Below, piece by piece: positions 45,599-54,950 of a stretch of 64,000 bases of DNA. Each line of letters starts with the position of its first letter. The first letter of the stretch is position 1. A program made the position numbers and the translations under genes. The notes under the pieces were generated by a model, which made no database searches, was not told the origin of the DNA, and saw only the letters and a program-made list of their open reading frames with translations. Source of the stretch: Streptomyces sp. A012304 (GTDB taxonomy: Bacteria; Actinomycetota; Actinomycetes; Streptomycetales; Streptomycetaceae); assembly GCF_026008495.1 (NCBI RefSeq), contig NZ_BQUN01000013.1:33521-97520 (forward strand). Reading direction: 5' to 3'.

Positions 45599-46723
45599 GT
45601 GACTGAGATCGAGATCGGGCGCGGCAAGCGCGGCCGCCGGGCGTACGCCTTCGACGACATCGCCGTCGTCCCCAGCCGCCGTACGCGGGACCCGAAGGAG
45701 GTCTCGATCGCCTGGCAGATCGACGCCTACCGCTTCGAGCTGCCGTTCCTGGCCGCCCCCATGGACTCGGTCGTCTCCCCGGCCACCGCGATCCGCATCG
45801 GCGAGCTGGGCGGCCTCGGCGTGCTCAACCTCGAAGGCCTGTGGACGCGGTACGAGGACCCGCAGCCGCTGCTCGACGAGATCGCCAAGCTCCCCGCCGA
45901 GAAGGCCACCCGCCGCCTCCAGGAGATCTACGCGGCGCCCATCAAGGAGGAGCTGATCGGCCGGCGCATCAAGGAGGTGCGCGACTCCGGCGTGGTCACG
46001 GCGGCCGCGCTCTCCCCGCAGCGCACGGCCCAGTTCTCCAAGGCCGTCGTGGACGCGGGCGTGGACATCTTCGTCATCCGCGGCACCACGGTGTCGGCGG
46101 AGCACGTCTCGGGTTCCCACGAGCCGCTGAACCTGAAGCAGTTCATCTACGAGCTGGACGTCCCGGTGATCGTCGGCGGCTGCGCCACCTACACCGCGGC
46201 CCTGCACCTGATGCGCACCGGCGCGGCCGGCGTCCTGGTGGGCTTCGGCGGCGGTGCCGCGCACACCACGCGCGGCGTGCTCGGCATCCAGGTGCCGATG
46301 GCCACGGCCGTGGCCGACGTCGCGGCGGCCCGCCGCGACTACATGGACGAGTCCGGCGGCCGGTACGTGCACGTGATCGCGGACGGCGGCGTCGGCTGGT
46401 CCGGCGACCTGCCCAAGGCGATCGCCTGCGGTGCCGACGCCGTGATGATGGGCTCCCCCCTCGCCCGCGCGACCGACGCGCCGGGCCGTGGCCACCACTG
46501 GGGCATGGAGGCCGTCAACGAGGAGCTTCCGCGCGGCAAGAAGGTCGACCTCGGCACGGTCGGCACGCTGGAGGAGGTCCTCACCGGCCCGTCCCACAAC
46601 CCGGACGGCTCGATGAACTTCTTCGGCGCCCTGCGCCGCGCCATGGCCACCACCGGCTACAGCGAGCTGAAGGAGTTCCAGCGCGTCGAGGTGACCGTGG
46701 CGGACTCGGCGCACCGGCGGTAG
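45599..46723 (+). CDS. guaB3: GuaB3-family IMP dehydrogenase-related protein
   Basis: This 374-residue barrel protein lies just downstream of guaB, as guaB2-guaB3 do in mycobacteria. It lacks CBS domains. It has AFDDIAVVPSRRTRDPKEVSIAWQID at its start and RGRGHHWGM near its end. In the loop where IMPDH has GPGSICTTR this one reads GGGAAHTTR (217-225), so H222 replaces the catalytic cysteine and no covalent IMP intermediate is expected. Family members are suspected to be GMP reductase-like or regulatory. It starts at GTG with GGGAAAGG upstream. Confidence 0.88.
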   Translation: MTEIEIGRGKRGRRAYAFDDIAVVPSRRTRDPKEVSIAWQIDAYRFELPFLAAPMDSVVSPATAIRIGELGGLGVLNLEGLWTRYEDPQPLLDEIAKLPAEKATRRLQEIYAAPIKEELIGRRIKEVRDSGVVTAAALSPQRTAQFSKAVVDAGVDIFVIRGTTVSAEHVSGSHEPLNLKQFIYELDVPVIVGGCATYTAALHLMRTGAAGVLVGFGGGAAHTTRGVLGIQVPMATAVADVAAARRDYMDESGGRYVHVIADGGVGWSGDLPKAIACGADAVMMGSPLARATDAPGRGHHWGMEAVNEELPRGKKVDLGTVGTLEEVLTGPSHNPDGSMNFFGALRRAMATTGYSELKEFQRVEVTVADSAHRR

Positions 46724-46740
46724 CCCGCAGGACCCCATGA

Positions 46741-46784
46741 GGGGCCGGTCAGCTCACTCCGGGTGAGGTGACCGGCCCCTTTTT
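46741..46784. terminator. Strong terminator after guaB3
   Basis: GGGGCCGGTCA (46741-46751) and TGACCGGCCCC (46769-46779) form an 11-bp stem followed by TTTTT. It is the clearest classical terminator in the window. The 160-bp spacer around it has nothing else obvious. Confidence 0.92.
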
Positions 46785-46884
46785 GTCTCCGGACCGCGGG
46801 GGCGGCGCGCGGAGTGGCGCGGGGGCGCGCGGTTGCCTTGAAGGTGGGAACGGGCTGAAGGGGGGCGCGCCCACGCGCCCCCCT

Positions 46885-48093
46885 TCACAACCGGTGCGCC
46901 GCCCCCGTGGGCGTGGCCCCCCGGGTGTCCAGCAGCAGCTGCGCCTTCACGGACAGGCCCTGGAGGTCGTAGGTGCGGTGCGGCTGGAGGAGGATCGTCA
47001 GGTCGGCGTTGGCGGCGGCCTCGTAGAGGGAGTCGGCGCGGGGGACCGGGTGGTCCAGGACGCTCCAGGACGGTACGTGCGGGTCGTGGTAGCTGACGGC
47101 GGCGCCGAGCTCCATCAGACGGATCGCGATCTCGCGCGCGGGGGTGTTCTGCTGGTCGGCGAGATCGGGCTTGTAGGTGACGCCGAGGAGCAGGACGCGG
47201 GCGCCGCGGGCGGACTTGCCGTGCTCGTTGAGGAGGGCGGCGGCGCGCCGGACGACGTACCGGGGCATGCGGTTGTTGACCTGCTGGGCGAGCTCCACCA
47301 TGCGCAGGGGACTGCCGGGCTGACCGGTGCGGTCCAGGGGGACGGAGTGGCCTCCGACGCCGGGGCCGGGGCGGAACGCCTGGAAGCCGAACGGTTTGGT
47401 CTCGGCGCAGCGGATGACGTCCCACAGGTCGACGCCCAAGTCGTGGCAGAGGACGGCCATCTCGTTGACGAGGGCGATGTTGACGTGCCGGAAATTGGTC
47501 TCCAGAAGCTGCACGGTCTCCGCTTCCCTCAATCCACGCGCGCGTACCACCTTGTCGCTGAGCCGGCCGTAGAAGGCGGCGGCGGACTCGGTGCAGGCGG
47601 GGGTGAGGCCGCCGATGACCTTGGGGGTGGTGGCCGGGGTGAAGTCGCGCCGGCCGGGGTCCACGCGGCTGGGCGAGTAGGCGAGGTGGAAGTCGCGGCC
47701 CGCGCGCAGTCCGGAGACCTCCTCCAGCAGGGGGCGCAGGAATTCCTCGGTCGTCCCGGGGTACACGGGCGACTCCAGGACCACGGTGGTGTGCGGGCGC
47801 AGGTGTCCGGCGAGAGTGCGGGCGGCCGTCTCCACCTGGCTCAGGTCGAGCCCGCCGTCCGTGTCGCGCGGGGTGGGGGCGCAGATGACGGCGGTGCGCA
47901 CCCGGCCCAGTTCGGCGGGGTTGGTGGCGGGCCGGAAACCGCCCGAGAGCATCCGGCGCCGCTCGGCGGGGCTGAGGGAACCCGCCTCGGGGCCGGTGCG
48001 GTAGCCGAGTGTGGGGATGCCGGCGGCCACGGCGGCTTGGGCCAGGGGCAGTCCGAGGGGGCCGAGTCCGATGACGGCGAGATCTGCGGGCAT
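46885..48093 (-). CDS. Nucleotide-sugar dehydrogenase, catalytic Cys replaced by Ser
   Basis: This 402-residue protein has the UDP-glucose/GDP-mannose dehydrogenase three-domain layout. It has an NAD site VIGLGPLGLPLAQA, TAVICAPTPRD, VYPGTTEEFL, the central ETNFRHVNIALVNEMA helix, and the C-terminal VLLLGVTYKPDLADQQNTPA. In the substrate site, GPGVGGHSVPLD replaces the usual GGHC. The catalytic thiol is S250. Four-electron oxidation is therefore doubtful. It is nearest the UDP-N-acetylmannosamine dehydrogenase type. No sugar-transfer genes lie beside it. Confidence 0.85.
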   Translation of the reverse strand: MPADLAVIGLGPLGLPLAQAAVAAGIPTLGYRTGPEAGSLSPAERRRMLSGGFRPATNPAELGRVRTAVICAPTPRDTDGGLDLSQVETAARTLAGHLRPHTTVVLESPVYPGTTEEFLRPLLEEVSGLRAGRDFHLAYSPSRVDPGRRDFTPATTPKVIGGLTPACTESAAAFYGRLSDKVVRARGLREAETVQLLETNFRHVNIALVNEMAVLCHDLGVDLWDVIRCAETKPFGFQAFRPGPGVGGHSVPLDRTGQPGSPLRMVELAQQVNNRMPRYVVRRAAALLNEHGKSARGARVLLLGVTYKPDLADQQNTPAREIAIRLMELGAAVSYHDPHVPSWSVLDHPVPRADSLYEAAANADLTILLQPHRTYDLQGLSVKAQLLLDTRGATPTGAAHRL

Positions 48094-48208
48094 GGCGTGG
48101 GCCGTCCTTCCCAATAACCGAAGCGGGGCAGGTGCGCAAGCCCGGTGGACAGGATGGGCGAGCGCAATGTCAGACTAGGAGTAAATATGACCGATTTGCG
48201 GGATTGAT

Positions 48209-48283
48209 CGGCTGTGTTGGGCCGCTGTGTTGGGCGCTGTGTGGGGCCGCTGTGTCGGGCCGCTGTGCTGATCGGCCGTGCTG
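48209..48283. repeat. Degenerate GGCCGCTGTGTTGG tandem repeats
   Basis: Five or more 11-14-bp units occur in series (for example 48209-48220, 48221-48233, 48234-48244, 48245-48258) in the 385-bp spacer between the dehydrogenase and glpD genes. The rest of that spacer (48094-48478) has no gene that I can support. A GTAAATATGACC stretch near 48180 may be a promoter for the dehydrogenase gene. Confidence 0.75.
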
Positions 48284-48478
48284 GGCGGCCGGCGGCGGTG
48301 CGCCGGCGTCGCCCGGGCTTTGCCGCCCGGCCAGATCCGGTTCCGTGAGAGTTGTCCACAGGCTGGGGGCGAGTGGTGGCTGAAGTCGGGCGACGCGGTC
48401 AGAATTTGGGCATGAGGGAGAGGGACCGGGCCACGCCCTGAGCGGCGCGGCCGACGTGACCGACAGCGGGAGGCAGCG

Positions 48479-50185
48479 GTGAGGACAGCGACACTGGGGC
48501 CGGCGCAGCGAGCCGAGTCACTGGCGGCCATGGCCGAGCGCGAGCTGGACGTGCTCGTCGTGGGAGGCGGTGTGGTCGGCGCGGGCACGGCCCTGGACGC
48601 CGTCACGCGCGGCCTGTCCACGGGCCTGGTCGAGGCCCGCGACTGGGCGTCGGGCACATCGAGCAGGTCCAGCAAACTGATCCACGGCGGCCTGCGCTAC
48701 CTGGAGATGCTCGACTTCGCCCTCGTCCGCGAGGCACTGAAGGAGCGCGGCCTGCTGCTGGAGCGACTGGCTCCCCATCTGGTGAAGCCCGTACCGTTCC
48801 TGTACCCGCTCCAGGGCAAGGGCTGGGAGCGGCTGTACGCCGGGTCGGGCGTCGCGCTGTACGACGCGATGTCCATGGCCCGCGGGCACGGCCGGGGCCT
48901 GCCCGTCCACCGCCATCTGAGCCGCCGTCACGCCCTGCGGATAGCCCCCGCCTTGAAGAAGGACGCGCTGGTCGGCGCGTTGCAGTACTACGACGCGCAG
49001 ATGGACGACGCCCGTTTCGTCGCCACGCTGGTGCGCACGGCCGCGGCCTACGGCGCGCAGGTGGCCAACCGCGCCCGGGTGACGGGCTTTGTGCGCGAGG
49101 GCGAACGGGTCGTGGGCGCGCGCGTGCAGGACGTGGAGGCGGGCGGGGAGTACGAGATCCGCGCCCGGCAGATCGTCAACGCCACGGGCGTGTGGACGGA
49201 CGACACCCAGGCGATGGTGGGGGAGCGGGGCCAGTTCCATGTGCGGGCCTCCAAAGGCATCCACCTCGTCGTGCCGAAGGACCGGATCCACTCCTCGACC
49301 GGGCTGATCCTGCGCACCGAGAAGTCCGTGCTCTTCGTCATCCCCTGGGGGCGGCACTGGATCGTCGGCACCACGGACACCGACTGGGACCTCGACAAAG
49401 CGCACCCGGCCGCCTCCAGCGCGGACATCGACTACCTGCTGGAGCACGTGAACTCCGTCCTCGCGGTGCCGCTCACCCGCGACGACGTCCAGGGCGTCTA
49501 CGCCGGTCTGCGGCCCCTCCTCGCGGGCGAGTCGGACGCCACCAGCAAGCTGTCGCGCGAGCACACCGTCGCGCACCCGGTGCCGGGGCTCGTCGTGGTG
49601 GCGGGCGGCAAGTACACGACGTACCGGGTCATGGCCAAGGACGCGGTCGACGAAGCCGTGCACGGGCTCGACCTGCGGGTCGCCGAGTGCGTCACGGAGG
49701 ACGTGCCGCTGCTGGGCGCGGAGGGCTACCGGGCGCTGTGGAACGCGCGAGCGCGCATAGCCGCCCGCACTGGCCTGCACGTCGTGCGGGTCGAGCACCT
49801 GCTGAACCGGTACGGCGCGCTGGCGGAGGAGGTTCTCGACCTCATCGCCGACGACCCCTCACTGGGCGAGCCGCTCCACGCGGCCGACGACTACCTGCGC
49901 GCCGAGATCGTCTACGCCGCCTCGCACGAGGGCGCTCGCCACCTCGACGACACGCTGACCCGGCGCACCCGCATCTCCATCGAGACCTTCGACCGGGGCA
50001 CGCGCAGCGCCCGGGAGGCGGCGGAGCTGATGGCGCCGGTCCTCGGCTGGGACGCGGACCAGGTCGAACGCGAGGTCCAGCACTACGAGAAGCGCGTGGA
50101 GGCCGAGCGCGAGTCGCAGCGCCAGCCGGACGACCTGACGGCGGACGCGGCGCGACTGGGGGCGCCGGACATAGTGCCGCTGTGA
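48479..50185 (+). CDS. glpD: FAD-dependent glycerol-3-phosphate dehydrogenase
   Basis: This membrane-associated flavoenzyme oxidises glycerol-3-phosphate to dihydroxyacetone phosphate, passing electrons to the respiratory chain. The 568 residues begin with the FAD site LDVLVVGGGVVGAGTALDAVTRGL, then SSRSSKLIHGGLRYLEMLDFALVREALKERGLLL, and IVNATGVWTDD, PWGRHWIVGTTDTDWD, GLRPLLAG and a C-terminal domain. The start is a GTG with GGGAGG upstream. The glycerol facilitator and kinase genes do not lie beside it in this window. Confidence 0.95.
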   Translation: MRTATLGPAQRAESLAAMAERELDVLVVGGGVVGAGTALDAVTRGLSTGLVEARDWASGTSSRSSKLIHGGLRYLEMLDFALVREALKERGLLLERLAPHLVKPVPFLYPLQGKGWERLYAGSGVALYDAMSMARGHGRGLPVHRHLSRRHALRIAPALKKDALVGALQYYDAQMDDARFVATLVRTAAAYGAQVANRARVTGFVREGERVVGARVQDVEAGGEYEIRARQIVNATGVWTDDTQAMVGERGQFHVRASKGIHLVVPKDRIHSSTGLILRTEKSVLFVIPWGRHWIVGTTDTDWDLDKAHPAASSADIDYLLEHVNSVLAVPLTRDDVQGVYAGLRPLLAGESDATSKLSREHTVAHPVPGLVVVAGGKYTTYRVMAKDAVDEAVHGLDLRVAECVTEDVPLLGAEGYRALWNARARIAARTGLHVVRVEHLLNRYGALAEEVLDLIADDPSLGEPLHAADDYLRAEIVYAASHEGARHLDDTLTRRTRISIETFDRGTRSAREAAELMAPVLGWDADQVEREVQHYEKRVEAERESQRQPDDLTADAARLGAPDIVPL

Positions 50186-50282
50186 GGGCGGGCGACGCTG
50201 TTCGGGGAGGCGGCGCCTCCTGGTGAGTGGGGCGGCGTGCTCGGATGGGTGGCGCCTGCCGGGGGCGGGCTCGAAGGCCGGG

Positions 50283-51416
50283 TCACTCGAACGAGTGTCG
50301 CGAAGCAGGATCTTCGTTCGGAAGCCGGTCGTTCCACTGAGTGCGAGGGCAGAACTCGGCCGCGAGCAGGGCCGGTTCGAGGCGGGGATCTGCGATCGCG
50401 GTGGTGTTCACGCGGAAGGTGAGGACCCGCCGGCCGTCGACGGTGGCTGCGGTGCGCACATAGCTGCCCGAGATCCGGCCGTTGTGCCCCCACACGGTCA
50501 CTCCGCAGGACAGCGTCACCGGAAACAGCCCCATGCCGTACGCGCCGTGTGCGGTACGGGTGTCACGCATCTCGCGCAGCCAGCGCGGGGGCAGCAGCGC
50601 GCCGCCCAGCAGGGCCGCGTAGAAGCGGTCCAGGTCGGCGAGCGTGGTCACCAGCTCGCCCGCGGCCCCGGCCACCCGCGGGTCGAGCGCGGTGACGTCG
50701 GTCCCGTCCGTGCCGTAGGCGCGGCCGTGCGGGGAGGGCAGAGAAGTACGGGATCCCGGGAAGGAGGTGCCGGTCAGACCCAGCGGAGCGATGACGCGCC
50801 GCTCGGCCTCGGCGGCGTAGGAGCGGCCGGTGACCTGTTCGACGACCAGGCCGAGCAGGACGTAGTTGGTGTTGGAGTAGGCGAAGCGGCCGAGGTCGGC
50901 CGGGGAGTGGGTGAGTGCGATACGGACCGCCTGGAGCGGGCTGACGGGGACGGTCGCCCTGGTGTCCCGGGTGTAGTCGTACAGGCCGCTGGTGTGGGTG
51001 AGCAGGGAACGCAGAGTCAGCGCGCGCCCGTCGTTCCCGGCTCCGCGCACCAGGCCGGGCAGGTGCCGCTCCACCGTGTCGGACAGGGACAGCCGCTGTT
51101 CGGCCGCCAGTTGAAGGACGACCGTGGCGAGGAAGGTCTTGGTCATGCTGCCGGCCCGGAAGTGGTCGGACCGGGAAACGCCCCGGCCGGCCTGGGCGTA
51201 GCGGGTGCCACCGGTCGCGTCGTGGGCGAGCAGCGCCGCGGCCGGGGCCTTGCCCGGGGTCAGGAGCAGCGGGAGGAAACTCTCGGCGGAAGGGGCCCCG
51301 GTCGCCCGGGAGCCGGTCGCGGTCAGGCCGAGCACCACCAGGGCCAGCAGTACGGTCAACAGGCTCCGCAGCGGTGGCATGGCCGGCAGCGTTGGCATGG
51401 CCGGCAGCGGTGGCAT
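50283..51416 (-). CDS. Secreted serine hydrolase (beta-lactamase/D-Ala-D-Ala carboxypeptidase class C fold)
   Basis: This 377-residue protein has a signal peptide with hydrophobic LLTVLLALVVLGLTATGSRA. The serine hydrolase motifs follow: S-x-x-K in AGSMTKT, YSN in FAYSNTNY, and HNG in VWGHNGRISG. Cell-wall D,D-peptidases, esterases and class C beta-lactamases share this pattern and I cannot separate them. The start region holds three in-frame ATG codons 18 bp apart (MPPLPA-MPTLPA-MPPLRS). I use the first, after GAGAGGAC. Confidence 0.87.
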   Translation of the reverse strand: MPPLPAMPTLPAMPPLRSLLTVLLALVVLGLTATGSRATGAPSAESFLPLLLTPGKAPAAALLAHDATGGTRYAQAGRGVSRSDHFRAGSMTKTFLATVVLQLAAEQRLSLSDTVERHLPGLVRGAGNDGRALTLRSLLTHTSGLYDYTRDTRATVPVSPLQAVRIALTHSPADLGRFAYSNTNYVLLGLVVEQVTGRSYAAEAERRVIAPLGLTGTSFPGSRTSLPSPHGRAYGTDGTDVTALDPRVAGAAGELVTTLADLDRFYAALLGGALLPPRWLREMRDTRTAHGAYGMGLFPVTLSCGVTVWGHNGRISGSYVRTAATVDGRRVLTFRVNTTAIADPRLEPALLAAEFCPRTQWNDRLPNEDPASRHSFE

Positions 51417-51697
51417 GGCTGGTCCTCTCTCCCTGTCGGCGCCCATCATGCAGGGTGCCGGGGCGTGCGGCTCACCGGGCTCCGGGACATCGTCACAACC
51501 GTTCACGCCGAGACCGGTCTCGCCCGGAGGCGGGTGGCTCGGAGACGGTTTCCGGTCGGCGCGCCGCGCTCAGCGGGGGCGGGGCGCGCCGCGGGCGGGC
51601 GCGACGGACCCGGGGCGGACCAGAGGTTCACAGCGCTCTCGGACGGTGACCGCGAGAGCCGACCCGGGAGAGGGGCTCGGGGTCTCGCCGCCGTCGG
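51417..51697. other. Intergenic region between DoxX-like and hydrolase genes
   Basis: The 281-bp interval has no gene that I can support. It must contain the promoter of the serine hydrolase gene. Confidence 0.5.
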
Positions 51698-52084
51698 TCA
51701 GCCGGTGAAGGACTCGGGGCCGAAGCGGCCCCAGGCGATGAAGGCCGCGAGGGCGAGATAGACCAGGTTCACCGCCATGAACGCGGATTCGCCGCGGCGG
51801 CCGTGGGTGATCATCGCGCCGACCATCAGCAGGACCCAGCAGACGGCGGTCACCGGCACCAGAGCCGGTGCGATGTCGAGCACCGCGGGCAGAATCAGGC
51901 CCGCCGCGGCGAGGAGTTCGAGGACGCCGAGTGTCTTGAGGAAGGCGACGCCGTTGTCCGCGACCCATCCCCCACCGCGGGCCGCGGCCAGTTTCTCCCG
52001 GGGCACGACCATCTTGGTGAGGCCACCGGACAGGGCTATGGCGGCCAGCAGTCCGGCGGCGATCCACAGCGCGAGGTTCATCAT
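51698..52084 (-). CDS. DoxX-like four-helix membrane protein
   Basis: This 128-residue protein shows four hydrophobic helices and the DoxX-type core ALSGGLTKMVVPREKLAA, LKTLGVLELLAAAGLIL, VTAVCWVLLMVGAMITHG and FMAVNLVYLALAAFIAWG. Its function is not known. AAGGAG upstream is followed by two adjacent ATG codons; either is possible, and the second (52081) has better spacing. It lies alone on the reverse strand next to the repeat region before the kinases. Confidence 0.82.
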   Translation of the reverse strand: MMNLALWIAAGLLAAIALSGGLTKMVVPREKLAAARGGGWVADNGVAFLKTLGVLELLAAAGLILPAVLDIAPALVPVTAVCWVLLMVGAMITHGRRGESAFMAVNLVYLALAAFIAWGRFGPESFTG

Positions 52085-52136
52085 CCACTCCTTGATCGAC
52101 GAGCACCTGCACCCCGTACGACGAGACAGCGACCTC

Positions 52137-52371
52137 ACTTGTGACGGACGCCGGCGCGAGTCCTCGGCGGGATGGCGGCGCGCGTTCCTCGGCGGGACGC
52201 CGGCGTACCGTCCTCGCGGGACGTGGCACGACTCTTGACGGGAGGTCGGCTCACGGTCCTCGCGTGCTTTCGGCATGGTTCTTGACGGGATGTCGGCACC
52301 CGGTCCTCGGTGGGCCGTCCGGGCGGCTCCTGACAGAACGTCGGCGTGATTCTCGCTGGGCGTCGGCGGGG
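52137..52371. repeat. 47-bp imperfect tandem repeat
   Basis: Five 47-bp units begin near 52137, 52184, 52231, 52278 and 52325. Each has a version of TTGACGGGA-GTCGGC followed by TCCTCG. More degenerate traces continue to about 52440. The 52085-52609 spacer holds no supported gene. Confidence 0.8.
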
Positions 52372-52609
52372 CGCTCGCGCTGCCCTCGGAGCGGGTGGTG
52401 AGGTCGGTTTGGTGTGCCTCGGCCTGATTCTCGGTCGGGGACTCGGCGGGCCTCGTGGGACCGTCGGTGGGCTGCTGGCCGGAGTGCGCTGCACCTTCTG
52501 GCCGAAATGCGCCGGTCCCGAGGTGCGGTGAGGGGCACCCTGGGCGTCGGGCACTTGTCGGGTGAGGGACAATGGAGGCTCTGTCAGGGCGGGTTGCATG
52601 AGGGGACGC

Positions 52610-54763
52610 ATGTCGGAGGCGGAGCGGGCGGGGGCATCCCGTCATGACAAGAGCGCACGTCTCCTCGCCGGGCGGTACCGGCTGGGAGACGTACTCGGCC
52701 GCGGCGGCATGGGGACGGTGTGGCGCGCGGAGGACGAGACCCTCGGGCGGACGGTCGCCGTCAAGGAGCTGCGGTTCCCGTCGAACATCGACGAGGAGGA
52801 GAAGCGCCGGCTGATCACGCGGACGCTGCGCGAGGCCAAGGCCATCGCCCGGATCCGCAACAACAGCGCGGTGACGGTCTTCGACGTGGTCGACGAGGAC
52901 GACCGGCCGTGGATCGTGATGGAGCTCGTCGAGGGCAAGTCGCTCGCCGAGGTCATCCGTGAGGACGGCGTGCTCGAACCGAAGCGGGCGGCGGAGGTGG
53001 GGCTGGCCATCCTCGACGTGCTTCGGTCGGCCCACCGTGAGGGGATCCTGCACCGTGACGTGAAACCGTCCAACGTGCTGATCGCCGAGGACGGCCGGGT
53101 GGTGCTCACCGACTTCGGCATCGCCCAGGTCGAGGGCGACCCGTCCATCACCTCCACCGGCATGCTCGTCGGCGCGCCCTCCTACATCTCCCCGGAGCGG
53201 GCCCGCGGACACAAGCCGGGACCGGCGGCCGACCTGTGGTCGCTCGGCGGCCTGCTGTACGCGGCGGTCGAGGGCACGCCCCCGTACGACAAGGGCTCCG
53301 CGATCGCGACGCTCACCGCCGTGATGACCGAACCGTTGGAGGAGCCGAAGAACGCGGGTCCGCTGAGGGACGTCATCTACGGCCTGCTCACCAAGGACCC
53401 CGCGCGGCGCCTCGACGACGCCGGTGCGCGGGCCAAGCTCAACGCGGTGATCCACGCGCCCGACCCGAAGGACGAGCCGGCCGACGCCACGAAGCTCGTG
53501 CCGCTGCCGGTGCAGCCGGACGGCGCCGACGGCAAGGGCGGTTCGGGGGGCGGCGAGGCGGCCGAGAAGCTGCGCGGTGCGCTGCGGTCGGTGCGCAAGG
53601 CCGCCGTCGCGGCGGGAGCGGCCACCTCGGCGGCCGCGTCCCGCGCCAAGTCGGCCAACAGCACGGCCGCTTCGGGGTCCGTGGGAACCCAGGAGGCGAC
53701 GACGAGCGGTGGAGTCGGCTCCGGCGCCGGCGCGACCACGGCCGCGCACCCGGCACCGCCCGCCGCCCCCGCCAAGGCCAAGCCCTCGGCCCCGGCAGCG
53801 GCTGCGACGAAGCCCTCCGCCCCGGCGGCCTCCTCGTCCGTCGCGGCGTCCGGCGCCACGGCCGCCGCGCACAGCGGGCGTGCCCAGGGACTCCACGGCG
53901 CCCCGGGCGCGGGCGCGCAGGCGACCCAGGGAGTGAACGGCGGGACGAGTGGCCGCAGTTCCGGGTGGCCCGTGATGACGCCGCCGGACCTGCCGCCGCG
54001 GCCCGTGCCCCGGGCGCCGCTCACCGACGTGGTGCCCAAGCGGACGCTGGTGATCATCGCCGTGGTGGTGGTGCTCGCGGTGCTCGGCACCGTGCTGGCC
54101 ATCGCGCTCAGCGGCGACGACAGCAAGACGAGCGGCGCGCCGGGCAGCGGCGCCAAGACGGTGGCGAGCGCCGACGCGAGCGCGGACACCAAGGATGACC
54201 AGTCCGGAGGGACCCGCACCGACGGGGCGGCGTCCCCGTCCGGCGCGGCGGACCCGGCGGCCGGCGGCACGCCCGGCGGCACCGCCACGACCGGCGGCGC
54301 CGGCTCCGAGGTCTCCGCCGCCCCCGGCAGCCGGGCCGCGACGACGCACTCGGGCAAGCAGGGCTACTCGATCGGGCTGCCCACCGGCTGGAAGTACCGC
54401 TCCTCGGACAGCGCCGGGGACCGGTTCACCGGCCCCGACGGGCAGAAGCTGCTGGTCGCCTGGACGACCACGCCCAAGGACGACCCCGTCGCGGACTGGG
54501 AGAACCAGGAGCGCGGCATGAAGCGCTCGCAGTACCAGAGGATCCGCATAGCGGCGGTGGAGTACCGCGGCTGGAACACCGCCGACTGGGAGTTCACGTA
54601 CGTGGAGGGCGGCACCGCGTACCGCACGATCGACCGGGGATTCGTCGTCAGCGACAGCCAGGGGTACGCGCTGATGTACACCGCGAAGTCCGCCGCGTGG
54701 GACGGCGACCTGCGCAAGAACACCTGGCAGACGCTGACGGAGACGTTCACGCCGAAGAAGTAG
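52610..54763 (+). CDS. Membrane Ser/Thr protein kinase 1
   Basis: This 717-residue receptor-type kinase starts MSEAERAGAS, after AGGGGA. The cytoplasmic kinase domain (18-285) has GRGGMG, K52 in VAVKEL, HRDVKPSNV with D150 and DFG with D168. A long Ala/Ser/Pro linker and one membrane helix (about 475-498, LVIIAVVVVLAVLGTVLAIAL) follow. The outer part ends with a globular domain (YSIGLPTGWKYRS, GWNTADWEFTYVEGG). It lacks PASTA repeats. It starts the kinase array and is preceded by tandem repeats. Confidence 0.92.
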   Translation: MSEAERAGASRHDKSARLLAGRYRLGDVLGRGGMGTVWRAEDETLGRTVAVKELRFPSNIDEEEKRRLITRTLREAKAIARIRNNSAVTVFDVVDEDDRPWIVMELVEGKSLAEVIREDGVLEPKRAAEVGLAILDVLRSAHREGILHRDVKPSNVLIAEDGRVVLTDFGIAQVEGDPSITSTGMLVGAPSYISPERARGHKPGPAADLWSLGGLLYAAVEGTPPYDKGSAIATLTAVMTEPLEEPKNAGPLRDVIYGLLTKDPARRLDDAGARAKLNAVIHAPDPKDEPADATKLVPLPVQPDGADGKGGSGGGEAAEKLRGALRSVRKAAVAAGAATSAAASRAKSANSTAASGSVGTQEATTSGGVGSGAGATTAAHPAPPAAPAKAKPSAPAAAATKPSAPAASSSVAASGATAAAHSGRAQGLHGAPGAGAQATQGVNGGTSGRSSGWPVMTPPDLPPRPVPRAPLTDVVPKRTLVIIAVVVVLAVLGTVLAIALSGDDSKTSGAPGSGAKTVASADASADTKDDQSGGTRTDGAASPSGAADPAAGGTPGGTATTGGAGSEVSAAPGSRAATTHSGKQGYSIGLPTGWKYRSSDSAGDRFTGPDGQKLLVAWTTTPKDDPVADWENQERGMKRSQYQRIRIAAVEYRGWNTADWEFTYVEGGTAYRTIDRGFVVSDSQGYALMYTAKSAAWDGDLRKNTWQTLTETFTPKK

Positions 54764-54950
54764 CGCGCGGGCCCCGCCGAGTTCGCCGCGTGAGATCTGG
54801 CATCACACCTTTTCCGGTTGCCGACGGCACGTATCGTGAGTGCCTGCGGACCGTACGCAGCCAGCTGTCCGGGCTGGAACCGACCGGACGCGGCCGGAAC
54901 CGGCCGCAGTGTGAATGGAATTGATCGACCGGGCGGCCGGGGGAGGCAAC

